Origin: Vitellaria paradoxa
Taxonomy: Eukaryota > Streptophyta > Magnoliopsida > Ericales > Sapotaceae
DNA: 64,000 nt
NCBI GenBank assembly: GCA_019916065.1
Contig: CM034238.1
Location: 36,795,375 to 36,859,374 of the forward strand
Direction: 5' to 3'
In this document: in pieces, positions 43,863 through 54,060 of the stretch
Numbering within the stretch: position 1 is the first letter of the stretch
Layout of the letters: each line of letters starts with the position of its first letter
Translations under genes and position numbers: made by a program
The notes under the pieces: model-generated
The model's input: only the letters and a program-made list of their open reading frames with translations
The model's database searches: none
What the model was told of the DNA's origin: nothing

Positions 43863-44762
43863 AGTACTAAAAAAATTATATAATCATCGAGGACTCCAGT
43901 CCAACAAGAAAGTTTTAAATTTAAAAATATATAACTATATATTTAATTATTTTAAATTTATCAACTCTTCAATTGATAAATTTTTCAAGTCTAAAATTAG
44001 AAGATACTTTTCAAGTCTAAAATCAACAGTAAACACCATCGTTATTCATATTTCAAGATACTTTTTAGGTCTAAAATTTTTAAGTTCAAAATATTAATAT
44101 ATACAAACTTTTAAAAATATATAAAAAAAAAATTTAGGTCTAATTTTTTTTTCCTTTACATCTCCAAATAATTTGATACGACTCAACATACATCTTCTGG
44201 CATGTTTGTCAGGCAAAACAAGAAATTAACTCATACTTTGTGCCCACCCTTTTGATAGGCTGATTTGCATTGTTTTTGTGACTTAGTTCTCTAGATAGAC
44301 TTGTCAAATTATATGGAAGGCTTTTGTGAAAACTCTAACTACAGTAGTAGACTTCTTAGATATTGTTATGTTTAATGTAAGTGTTGACAAATTTCTTAAT
44401 CAAAAAGGGTTTAGTTAGAGAGTTTGATTTTTAAAATTCAAGTGAATTTAAATTTTATTTTATCTTTTTTTATTGAGTTGTAGGCCTAATAAATCTTGAA
44501 CTGATTTGTTAATTAAAAGGTTATATTTAGGAGAACTTAGCCTTTATTTGTTTAGGATTAAGGTTGGTTAAGAAGTCTTCCATATAGCTAGAAAAATTTT
44601 AAAATTTGGTTCCAAGTCTTGACCATTTAGACAAATGTTAAAATGCCTTGAGTCTAGATTTGGAAACAACAAAATGAAAAATCCCAAGGTTCATTGACAT
44701 AAAAAACTAGAGAATCCTATTCAACTTTGTTTAAGTTTGAATTCATTATGTGGTCTATATAA
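43863..44762. other. AT-rich intergenic DNA
   Basis: A short CAAGTCTAAAAT motif repeats around 43985-44090. No gene. Confidence 0.4.
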
Positions 44763-45010
44763 CACTACTAGAAATTGGACTTTTACAGATAGGTCTCCAA
44801 GTAGTTGCTAATACTTTTGCGATCGCGTGACTGTCGCTAATGGTTCGTTGCTAATGACTATTAGCAACTGTCAACTCTCTAGAGTATGAAATTTTTTTTT
44901 TCAATTATTAGCGACTGTCTTAAGGTTTATAGGCAGTCACTAATACCCATTTTTAGTGATGGCTATCGGTAGTCACTACGTTTTTAATTTTTTTTTTCCA
45001 CCTTTAACGA
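44763..45010 (+). mobile_element. CACTA (En/Spm) transposon end
   Basis: Begins CACTACTAGAAATTGGAC, the canonical CACTA terminus, followed by clustered subterminal repeats around GCTAATA/GCGACTGTC in both orientations (44808-45025), the usual binding sites for the element's transposase. No matching right terminus (TTTCTAGTAGTG) is visible within 3 kb, so the element is truncated or its other end is rearranged. No transposase frame is seen. Confidence 0.75.
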
Positions 45011-45361
45011 TTAAGATGATTGCTAATACTCTTTTTTTTAATTTTTTGTATTCTGTGCCTTTATTATCTATACTGCAAAATTTTATAAAATTCAATACTA
45101 ACATTAAAATCATACACACACCAAAAAAACAAGCTAGCAACAAAGTTTTGATTTATATTAATAAAATTACAAACTTTTCAATTACAAAGTATTAATAAAT
45201 CCAATGCAATTCCAAAGAAAAAATAAAAAAAAAAACAAAACAGAAAAACATGATGTCTGCTCCCCTGCTCAATCAAACCTAAAAAAAATAAAAATTGTTA
45301 GTCAATAAAATTGATAATATAAGTAAATAAAATTAGGTAAGAAATTTTAAACTATACAAAT

Positions 45362-46085
45362 TCAAAGTTTAAACTTAAACCTACTTTCTAAGATTACGAG
45401 CACCCTAGGTCTGAGATTCTCGCGCCGTTTGTTCCAACAGGTCACTAATGGCCACGAGATCGTGCTCCTTGAGCTTCATGAGTATCGGAGCCTGTTTGTT
45501 TAGTTTGGATAGTTGAAGGCTATCTTACATGTTCTAAGTTCAAAATTTAAACGTAAACCTATTTTCTAATATTACAAGTACCCTAGTCTTGAATTCTCAT
45601 GCTATTTATTCCAACAGGTCACTAATAGCCGCGAGATTGTGCCCCTCGAGTTTCATGGGCATCAAATCTCGTTTGCTCGATTTGCAAGGTTGGAGGCTAT
45701 TTTGTAAGCTGTAAGTTCAAAGTTTAAATTTAAATCTACTTTCTAAGATTACGAGCATCAAGGATCTTAGATTCTCACAGCATTTATTCTAGCTGGTCAC
45801 TAGTAGCCATGAGATTGTTCCCCTCGAGTTTCATAGGTATTGAAGTCAGTTTGCTCGGTTTAGATGGTTGGAGGCTATTTTGCAAGTTATAATTTTAAAA
45901 TTTCAACTTAAACCTACTTTCTAAGATTACGAGCACCTTAGGTCTCAAATTCTCGTGCCCTCCATTGCAGCAGGTCACTATTGGCCATGAAAATCGTACT
46001 TCTTGATTTTCATGGACAACAAAGCTTGTTTGCTTGATTTGGGCTATTGTAGACTATTTTGCAAGTTATAAGTTCAAAGTTAAAC
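45362..46085. repeat. Tandem array, 176-bp unit, four copies
   Basis: Units begin at about 45362, 45538, 45713 and 45890 with CAAAGTTTAAACTTAAACCT / CTTTCTAAGATTACGAGCA. Inside each are GGTCACTAxTGGCCxxGAGAT and TTTGCTCGxTTTGG. Divergence is moderate. It lies downstream of the CACTA end and may be internal to that element. Confidence 0.9.
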
Positions 46086-46340
46086 TTACTTTTAAAATAT
46101 TTTAGTTTTTTAATTTTTTTCAAATGAAATTAACACACCTACAAATTATATATATATATATATATATATATCTTTAAAAAAATTAAATTTTGATAAAAAT
46201 AGTCATATAAAACTAAAAAAATTACAAACAAATCAAAAATTAGCTTTTCCATATCTAAACCAAGCCTAATTACACAAATTTGATAATTGATAGGCACACA
46301 TTATATGATATACATCTAATATATATATATATATATATAT

Positions 46341-47367
46341 TGGTGGCTAGAGTATATGCTATGTAAGTCGAAATTAGAGTACCCATTGTACTCTATGCAA
46401 CTTTCTAAGTATTCTTTACCTTTTGTTGTGGAAATTGGGGTGAACCTATAAAAGGTGACCTACAACAAGCTTCCATGTTCTAGAAATGTCTTTACTCTTA
46501 ACATTTCTTGGGACATCTTTTGGTGCCACTCCCCCCCCCCTCTCCCCTATATATGCGTGTGTTTGGAATTGTAAAAGTTAATATAAATTTATAAAAAATA
46601 CAGTCTTGTAATTCGTATAGTGAGTAAAAATTTTTAATTTTATAAAAATTTGTAGAAATTTTTGACTACAAATTTTTGAAATTTTGTAGAGCTCAAAACA
46701 TGTCTATATATATATATATATGTATTATGAAAATAAATTTGCACCTAATGTTTTCTAATTTTACAAGATCCAAATTTATAGAGGCCTTATTTTCAGCAAT
46801 ATGGTAATGTTAAAACAAAACATGAAGAAGTTATAATATCACAACTACTAAATGCTAGCATAGAGCAGCTTGCCCTACAATTCTTCTACATATAGAGGCA
46901 AAATCTATCTGCTAACATTGTTCTTACCAGAATGTAATAGTACACATGAAAACTTTAGCTAAAAAAAAACTGTGAAGTCTAACCTGTTATATGGCATTCA
47001 CTTGTAAGTTGATTTGGAGTATATATTGTCCCAACGTACATATTGGAGCTTCACCGTTCCCATTCCTTAGTTACCTAGCTGTAAGATTCAAAAGAAACAA
47101 AGGAAAAGTATCAAAAGAAATAAATCAGGGATGTATATAGTATTGTCATCATTAATTGAACCATCACATGAAATAATTTTCCCACATTCTGGGGTAGAAA
47201 GTTCCAAAATCTCAATAAAAAGAGAAACATCATAACACAAGATAATACAAAAGAGTAATCTTATTCACACAATCATTTTTAAACCCTAAATTGCAAATAG
47301 AAATAGAAGTACGTAGCCTCTTTGTCTATCAAGTGCAAGGTACCTCCAGTAATTTCTTCGGCAAGCC
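46341..47367. other. 3' flank of the second CNL
   Basis: A C run (46529-46542) and AT microsatellites. On the minus strand, GAGGTACCT after the stop codon (47338-47346) could be a donor and TTTTGAATCTTACAG (47081-47095) an acceptor, which would give a 3' UTR intron of about 250 bp. This is speculative. Confidence 0.35.
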
Positions 47368-50178
47368 TCATGCGAGCCATGGTTTGAGCAACTGTTCAAA
47401 AATGGTTTTTGTGGGGACATCATCCCATTCTAGAGATCCCAACCATTCTCTCCTTCCTTCTATTTCCTGAAGCCTAGGTGCTGCTGTTGGTGAAAGAGGC
47501 AGCCTCCTTAACTTGTCACATCTCGTTACCGTAATTGTTTCCAGTTCACAAGCCATTATTATGCCCTTGTATATGCTCTCGAGTCTTGGCAAATTCCAGA
47601 GCTCTAATATCCGAAGCTTTGGGAGTGTGATTGAATTGCTGATGTTGTGATTTTCATTATGGCCTCCCTCTTCTATTATTATTTCCTTGATTTCATCACA
47701 ATCGTACACGAGAAGATTCGTGAGGTTTGGGAAGCTCTGCAACGACATGACAGAGAAGATATTCTTGATATTCTTGATATTCCCGATCTCTAATATCTCA
47801 AGGTTAATGGAAATGTTGTTTGGTGTACCGGCTCCGTTAAAAGGAAACACGGATTCTATCCCATCACAGTACCCGAGCGATAGTCTTCTTAAATTTCTGG
47901 CATCATTCAATGACTGAATGTCAAATAAGCTCTCCACGTCATGGAGATGGCACCCCCTCATCTCTAAGGAATTCAAGTTGCCGGCACCCACCATTGCATC
48001 TACTTCACTTCTAGAAAGTTCCACGCTCACAATGGAAATTGTATTTTCACTACTAGAAAGTTTCACGCCCCAATCTTCCATTTGGGAAAAATTCACGAAA
48101 AGTTTGTAATTTTTCAACAATGAGAATTGCTCAGATTTTATATAATTGGTAAGCTCCTCCACATTCTCGAAGTTAGCGCTGAGAACTTCTAATTGCCTGA
48201 AGCACACGAGTTCTTTTGCCGATAATTCTGAACCACCTATGAGAACTTCAAGGCGTTGGAGTTGGAAGAGTCTGACTAATTTATAGCTAGGAAATGTCTC
48301 TAGAAGAGAGTCAGAGAGGTTGAGATCTTTGAGATTAACCAATTCTTCTATACCTTCGGGTATTTCTCCAATGCCTGTTACAGACAAATCCAACTGTTTC
48401 AATGCCTTTAGTTTCCCCAGCGATGGCACATACTCTAGTGCCGAATTTCCACTAACCAATAGAGATTGCAAGTTCTCCAAGTTGGAGATGGACTCTGGCA
48501 AAGACTTAATTTCGTTCCAGGACAAATCCAATACCGTGAGAAGAGGCATTTGCGAAAAGAATGTCTCTGGAATATCACATAGACGGTTCTCATTCAAAAG
48601 TAAGGTGGTAAGCCTGCGGAAAATTGGTGGATTGGAGGGAAGAACTTCTATTTCGTTCCACATTAAGGAAACCTTCACTGGATCCTCACGCCATACTTCA
48701 TCTAATACTTCTGGTGTTCCCATACCAGCACGTACCAAGAATCGTGGCTCAATTATTTTAAGAGCCATTTCTCTAATCAAATCATGCATCCGCACAAAAC
48801 TTATGTACCTTCCGGTATTTCTGTCCACTCCCCAGCTCTCCTCCAACAAGCAAGAATTTATGAGCTTATTCAGTGTAGACCGACCATTGTCAAACATCGC
48901 TTTTCGACTGTCCATTTGGGCAATTAGTCCCTCAGCAATCCAATACGCTATCAGCTCTTCTGTAGGGATTACATGGTCTTCTGGATACATTGCACAGTGT
49001 AAGAAACATTGTTGGAGGTCCTCGTCTTTGAGGCGACTGTAACTAAATTTCAGTCGCTTATTTACCACTTCTTCATTGTCCTCGCCAATGCCTTCTCTCC
49101 CGCTGATCAATTCGTTTAATGCATTTCTCCACTCGTGAATGTCATTTACTCCCCTCATACTTCCAGCTACTGTGACAATTGCAAGGGGCAGTTGAGCACA
49201 TTCTTTGGCGACTTTAATTGCAATTTCTTTCACTCGAGGAGTAAATATTTTTGGAAGGTTAAGCTGGCTCATAAATAGATCCAGTGCTTCCTGCTCGGTG
49301 AGAAGCTCCACTTTAACAGGTTTGCAACCCATCCTCCTGCACACATCAGAGGATCGTGTAGTTATCACCAGTTTACATCCATTGGAACTGGTTGGCTCTG
49401 GAATACCCACATCCTCCAGAGCAAATTCTTTCCATAGATAATCCAAGATGAGTAGACACTTGTTCTTCTTCGAAAGCATTGCGTGCAATAGTGTCGCTCT
49501 TTCCGTGGCATGTCTAAATTTAGAAAGGTTGAGGTCCAGTTTGTTAGCTATCTCCTCCTGAATTTTTGTAATGCTGAACGCACTGGAAACTCTGACCCAA
49601 ATAATGCTTTCAAATTTACGATGATCATTCAGGAGCCAACTGTTGATCTGATGCATGAGGGTTGTTTTGCCAACTCCCCCCATTCCATAAACACCAATCC
49701 TTCTAACTTCATCATCCATCAAGCAATCCCAAACTTTCCTCAAGTTCCTTTTACTTGTGCCTTCACAAAAAAATCTTTTTGTTGGAATGAGCATTTTTGG
49801 CAGAGGTGCATTGGTCAGCAAACCATCAGGAAAACGGCCATTATCATGGAGTTCGACCACTGCTGAAATCTTCTCCACCACTCTCTTTCCCACTAATAGG
49901 CGTGAGACATACTTCCTTTCTCCGGCTTCTTGTTCAAGTCTTGAAACATCACGTCTGGCCTCTTGCACATCTTCCAGCCAACCTTGAACTTCTCGCTTTC
50001 GTCTTTTCCATGGTCGCTCTGCACTGCTCAATTCTATCTTTATATCCTCCTCTCGACGCTGCAAGTCATCCGTCTTCCTTTTGAGATTTTGCATGTTTGT
50101 GCCAAGGTTCTTGTAATATCCAATCCATTTTCCAGTTGACTCCCACACATTCTTCCCCACTTCGAAAATTGAACCCAA
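47368..50178 (-). CDS. CC-NBS-LRR disease-resistance protein, RPS5 / At4g27190-like, 936 codons
   Basis: Intracellular immune receptor of the CNL class. Order: coiled coil (1-100), P-loop GMGGVGKTT (165-173), kinase-2 LLILDYLW (242-249), RNBS-B ITTRS (272-276), GLPL variant AQLPLA (328-333), MHD (464-466), LRRs from about 505 to the C-terminus (LKPWLA). Length is normal for the family. Two oddities stand out. The second kinase-2 Asp is Tyr (Y247, codon TAT at 49440-49438), although the P-loop is intact. The open frame starts with TTG, not ATG: it continues upstream without a stop to a CAG 3' splice site (50204-50202), and the codon aligned with the paralogue's ATG is TTA (50187-50185). Either an upstream exon supplies the start, or translation begins at M29 (50094), trimming the coiled coil. 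Expression is untested here. Confidence 0.88.
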   Translation of the reverse strand: MGSIFEVGKNVWESTGKWIGYYKNLGTNMQNLKRKTDDLQRREEDIKIELSSAERPWKRRKREVQGWLEDVQEARRDVSRLEQEAGERKYVSRLLVGKRVVEKISAVVELHDNGRFPDGLLTNAPLPKMLIPTKRFFCEGTSKRNLRKVWDCLMDDEVRRIGVYGMGGVGKTTLMHQINSWLLNDHRKFESIIWVRVSSAFSITKIQEEIANKLDLNLSKFRHATERATLLHAMLSKKNKCLLILDYLWKEFALEDVGIPEPTSSNGCKLVITTRSSDVCRRMGCKPVKVELLTEQEALDLFMSQLNLPKIFTPRVKEIAIKVAKECAQLPLAIVTVAGSMRGVNDIHEWRNALNELISGREGIGEDNEEVVNKRLKFSYSRLKDEDLQQCFLHCAMYPEDHVIPTEELIAYWIAEGLIAQMDSRKAMFDNGRSTLNKLINSCLLEESWGVDRNTGRYISFVRMHDLIREMALKIIEPRFLVRAGMGTPEVLDEVWREDPVKVSLMWNEIEVLPSNPPIFRRLTTLLLNENRLCDIPETFFSQMPLLTVLDLSWNEIKSLPESISNLENLQSLLVSGNSALEYVPSLGKLKALKQLDLSVTGIGEIPEGIEELVNLKDLNLSDSLLETFPSYKLVRLFQLQRLEVLIGGSELSAKELVCFRQLEVLSANFENVEELTNYIKSEQFSLLKNYKLFVNFSQMEDWGVKLSSSENTISIVSVELSRSEVDAMVGAGNLNSLEMRGCHLHDVESLFDIQSLNDARNLRRLSLGYCDGIESVFPFNGAGTPNNISINLEILEIGNIKNIKNIFSVMSLQSFPNLTNLLVYDCDEIKEIIIEEGGHNENHNISNSITLPKLRILELWNLPRLESIYKGIIMACELETITVTRCDKLRRLPLSPTAAPRLQEIEGRREWLGSLEWDDVPTKTIFEQLLKPWLA

Positions 50179-50201
50179 GAATTCTAAGCCCTCTTTAATT
50201 C

Positions 50202-50204
50202 CTG
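50202..50204 (-). other. Putative 3' splice site upstream of the second CNL
   Basis: TTTATTTATTTTCAG precedes the open frame. Exactly 14 nt separate it from the TTA codon that replaces the paralogue's ATG, the same spacing as at 28938-28924. The intron end is conserved with the first CNL. Confidence 0.65.
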
Positions 50205-51429
50205 AAAATAAATAAATGTTGAGGAGGATTGTAGTTAGAAGGAATAAATCATGTGGAAAACTTCAACATCGAGTGTGATAGCAGTTAGAAGTTGTCTTAA
50301 ACCTTGATTTAGAAAAACAATAGCAAGATATAAAAAAATTATATATGCCAACACAAGCAAATTATGTTCATTTGCACCCCCCCCCCAAAAAAAATGATTG
50401 TGCTATGACTCATAATTATAATGTTGTTTAGTAATTTGTGTTCTAATGTTTTCATTTTTTTAACTTGAAATATCAGCCAATTTGGTGGATGGTTTGAAAA
50501 ACAAACAAAAATGTGATCTACAAAATAATATTAATGAATTAGTTGGTTTTTTATTCCCTTTTAACAAAATATAGTGAGAAATAAAATAATCTACTGGCAA
50601 AATTTAAATACAACATGATATAATCTCATTGGAACAAGTGTTGAAAATCTCAAGAATTTGTTTTTGTTTTGTTGTTAGGATAGTAAAAATTTGAAGAAAT
50701 GTTGTTCAGAGAAAACAATTAGAGAAATATTGTCAATAAAAATGCATTGTATATGAAAATATGATTTTAGAAAAGTCTAAAAATGTATTTTGAAAATATG
50801 CTTGCTACCAATCAGGCCAAACACCACCTCTGCTGGGTAGATATATGAGTTTGGGCTCCTTCATTATATAGAAATAGATATATGAGAAATAAATAATAAT
50901 AATAATAATGATAATAATAATAATAATACATATATAGATGAAACCGTTTAAACCCACGTGTTGAGCGTCCATTAAAAAAAAAAAGCAAAAAGAAAAATTC
51001 CTTTGTACATGAGTCCAAATATCCTAAGAGGGCATCCCACGGCCCTAACTAAAGTGAAGCAAGACTGCACTGGCTTGAGTCGTTTGACCGAACCATGTTC
51101 AAATGACTCCACTTACTACACTATCTCTCTCTCTCTTTTTTCTGTTTTTTTTTTTTTAAAGGAACACACTCTCTCCACACATGTGAATTGGCATCTTTAT
51201 TTTTTTACAAATTTCAAATTTGCGAAAAGTCTATTATTTTTTTTTTTTTTTTCATGCTTCCCCAATTTGCTTGCTTTATTTTCATTTGTTTCTAATTTGG
51301 AAGGAATATGGGTGAGGGTTAGTGATTTAATTTTTGAGATTTTTTTTCTTTAAATTTGCATGATTAGCAACTTTGACACACTGTTTTTGGTTGCTTGAAG
51401 GAGTTGCGTTGATTAAGGTGAATCTATAA
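50205..51429. other. Upstream region of the second CNL
   Basis: AT-rich. Contains a C run (50377-50388), (AAT)n (50894-50937), and T-rich tracts (51139-51158, 51237-51253). An upstream coding exon or promoter for the CNL should lie here, but I cannot identify it. Confidence 0.4.
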
Positions 51430-51995
51430 TACTTTTTAGATAAAATACAAAAATTACTTCTACAATTTATACTTTGTATCACTTTAATTCCTCAAGTTTC
51501 AATTGTAATAGTCAAATTCCAATAATTTTGGTTAACTAGCAATTCAGTCATTCCATCAATAAGCCGTTATACATAACGTTAGAGTGAGGGTAAAAATGTA
51601 ATTTCACTTTCATCTTACCCAACACCTACGGGTGACAAAATGGGCAGGTTGGATGGGTTAGTGGGTTTAAACGGGTTGGAGGTTAAATGGATGCAGTCCA
51701 AACCCATCTATTTAAAAGGCAAGTTAAATATGGACGGGTTGAATACGGTTATTTCAAACCCATGAACCCATATCTAACCCATTTACTTATATGATCTAAC
51801 TTACTTTTTAAAAAAAATTAAAAATTTATTTCAATTAATGTATATGTATATATATATAAATAAATCAATATTTATTTTAATTAAAATAATATTATACATA
51901 TTATATAATATTATATATTATATTTACATTTTTCAGTTAATTCCGAATTTATACGAACTGATTTATTTTTTATTCAATTTTAAATCAACATCTCT

Positions 51996-52410
51996 CTCTC
52001 TCTGTGTACGCGTGCACGCGTGTATGTGTGTGGGGTGTATGGGTGTTGGTGTGTGCGTGCGCGCGCGTGCGCATGTGTGGGTGTGTATGTGTGTGCGCGC
52101 GCACATGTGTGTAGGCGTGTAGGCGTGTGTGCACGCACGCGCGCGTGTGCGCGCACACGTATGTGTAGGCGTGTATGCGTGTGTGCGTGCACGTGCGTGT
52201 GTGTGTGTGCCCGTGCACCTGTGTGCGCGCACGTGTGTGTTGGCGTGCGCACGTGCGCGCGCGCGCACGTGTATGTGGGTGTATGTGTGTGCGCGTGTGA
52301 GTAGGTGCGTGTGCGCGCTCGTGTGCATGTGTGTGGGTGTGTGTGTGCGCGTGCGCGTGCGCGTAGGCGTGTATGTGTGTGTGCACGTGCACACGCACAC
52401 GCACACGCAT
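51996..52410. repeat. About 410-bp alternating purine-pyrimidine tract (GT/GC/AC)
   Basis: An almost unbroken alternation of TG, CG and CA steps with short CGCGCG cores (52061-52068, 52097-52102, 52138-52146, 52256-52266), turning to CACACG near its right end. Its ORFs on both strands (up to 189 codons of His/Thr/Arg or Cys/Val) are artefacts of the repeat. Such sequence favours left-handed Z-DNA under supercoiling. Confidence 0.95.
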
Positions 52411-52575
52411 GTGTTACTTGAATTGAGTATAGAGGAAAATAGAAACACAGAATGGAAGAAGAAGCAAATTATATGTAGTATATATATTATACATTTATTG
52501 TATACGCTAAATATATATATATATACACACATTATATATATGTAATGTATATATTATATATTTATTGTAAATATT

Positions 52576-52600
52576 ACTAGAGAGAGAGAGAGAGAGAGAG
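52576..52600. repeat. (GA)n microsatellite
   Basis: About 12 units, followed by a diverged repeat of the same neighbourhood at 52640-52715. Confidence 0.9.
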
Positions 52601-53006
52601 CGGTGTAAAGAGAAAGAGGCGGGATTAAATTAATTTGTACATTATATATATTATACATTTACTGTAGAGATAGCTGGAGAGAGAGAGGTAAGAGAGAGAG
52701 CAGTGTAGAGGGGGATTAAACTAATTTTTTAATTTAAATGGTGTTTTAATGGGTCCTGTTTAACAACTTAATTACATCCGTTTATAAATGGGTATTTTAT
52801 AAATTACCCAATTACAACCCAATTAGTAAATTAATAGGACCTAAACCCATTTATTATGGGTTTAATTGGGTAGGTTGATGGGTTTGGACTGATTTTGCCA
52901 CCCCTACCAACACCTAATTAAATCGACCCATCTCCCCCTTCTCTCCTCATATATATAATAGTGAGTAATTCGTGCTTATAGCACTCCTCAACTAAAATTA
53001 AATATA

Positions 53007-53610
53007 CATGCATTTAAAATTAAAATACGTTAGCACATTTTTCCTTTATAAAAACCCAAAACAATTCTCTTTTGATTGTATTATTCTTGAGAAGTAAATT
53101 TTTGTCTTTTTGAATGCATCTTTTCAAATATCATCATTAAGTTTAACTTAATGATCTATTAGAATATGAAGTGCCCCAAAGAAAGCGAGAGTTTAAGGAA
53201 AAGTTTTGGTTTGTAAAATATTTTAGTCATTCGTTAAAAAATAAAATTCAATCTCAACCTTTGGATTTTAGTATGTGATAGGGACATTTTTGAAATGTGT
53301 TGTGTTAAATGCATTTGAAATTAAAATATATTAACACATTTTCTCTTTTTCAAAAACCCAAAATAAATTTTTTTTCATTGCATTATTCCCAAGAAACAAA
53401 ATTTTTGTCTTTTTCAATGTAACCCTACAGATATCATTAAATTCAACATTGTCTATCAAAATGTCAAGCAACCCAAAGACTAGATAAGAGTTTGAGAAGA
53501 AACTTTGGTTTGTAAAAAAATCTCAACCATTCGTTGAAAAATAAAACTCAATTCTAGCATTTGGATTTTAGTTTGTGAGAGGAACATTTTTGAAATGTGT
53601 TATATTTTAT
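53007..53610. repeat. Two-copy tandem repeat, about 300-bp unit
   Basis: ATGCATTTxAAATTAAAATA (53009 / 53310) begins each unit, and TTTTGAAATGTGTT (53291 / 53590) ends each. They share TTTTTGTCTTTTT and GTTTGTAAAATA-like blocks. Non-coding and AT-rich. Confidence 0.85.
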
Positions 53611-54060
53611 TATATAGATATTCTGTACGAACTGAAAATATATGACAAAATGTCAAATTCTGAGAAAACTAATTTGATTGCTTTTAGCTTGTTCTTTTTT
53701 TTTTTAATACATATATAATAAAAAGTGAAGCATTCATTAAAATTAAATTTGTACAAAGATGTACATTATATATAGAGAGAGAATGGGGAAGATCGGTTAG
53801 TTTAATTGCGTGTTAGAGAAAATGAAGACAAAATTATATTTTTACCCTCATTGTAACGATTGTGTATAATGGATTGTTGACGAACAGACTGAATCGCTGC
53901 TTGATCAAAACTATAAGGATTCGATTGTTATAATTGAAACGTGAGGAACTAAAGTGATATGACCAAAACTGTTGAGATTTGATTGTTATAATTAAAACGT
54001 AAGAGACTAAAATGACTCCGAGTATGAACTGTAGGAGTGATTTCTATACTTTATTCCAAT

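Larger units (their letters stand above)
51628..52907. mobile_element. hAT-type non-autonomous element, 1.28 kb
   Basis: A perfect 8-bp duplication CAACACCT flanks it (51620-51627 and 52908-52915). Inverted ends: ACGGGTGACAAAATGGGCAG on the left, GTAGGGGTGGCAAAATCAG inward from the right, followed by repeated AAACCCAT/ATGGGTTT motifs near both ends. These are typical of plant hAT MITEs. The centre is filled with a very long GT/GC repeat tract (51996-52410) and TA and GA runs. Confidence 0.85.
51430..54060. mobile_element. Long-TIR (foldback) element hosting a hAT insertion
   Basis: 51430-51620, continuing at 52908-52970, recurs inverted at about 53765-54060. Shared: TAATTCCTCAAGTTTCAATT versus TAGTTCCTCACGTTTCAATT (reverse complement of 53935-53954), and GAGGGTAAAAATGTAATTT versus GAGGGTAAAAATATAATTT (reverse complement of 53831-53849). 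A hAT element sits inside the left arm. The interior carries a 2 x 300-bp tandem repeat. There is no transposase. Confidence 0.6.

Noticed and set aside
45362..46085. CRISPR-like array
   Set aside because: Contiguous diverged 176-bp tandem repeats without short repeats and unique spacers, in a plant genome.
48320..49042. 240-codon plus-strand ORF
   Set aside because: Antisense shadow of the CNL coding sequence at 47368-50178. Similar shadows at 27212-27700 and 27800-28336 were dropped for the same reason.
51963..52545. Long overlapping ORFs (up to 189 codons) on both strands with Cys/Val or His/Thr/Arg composition
   Set aside because: They are by-products of a GT/GC dinucleotide tract that lacks stop codons in every frame; no protein-like composition.
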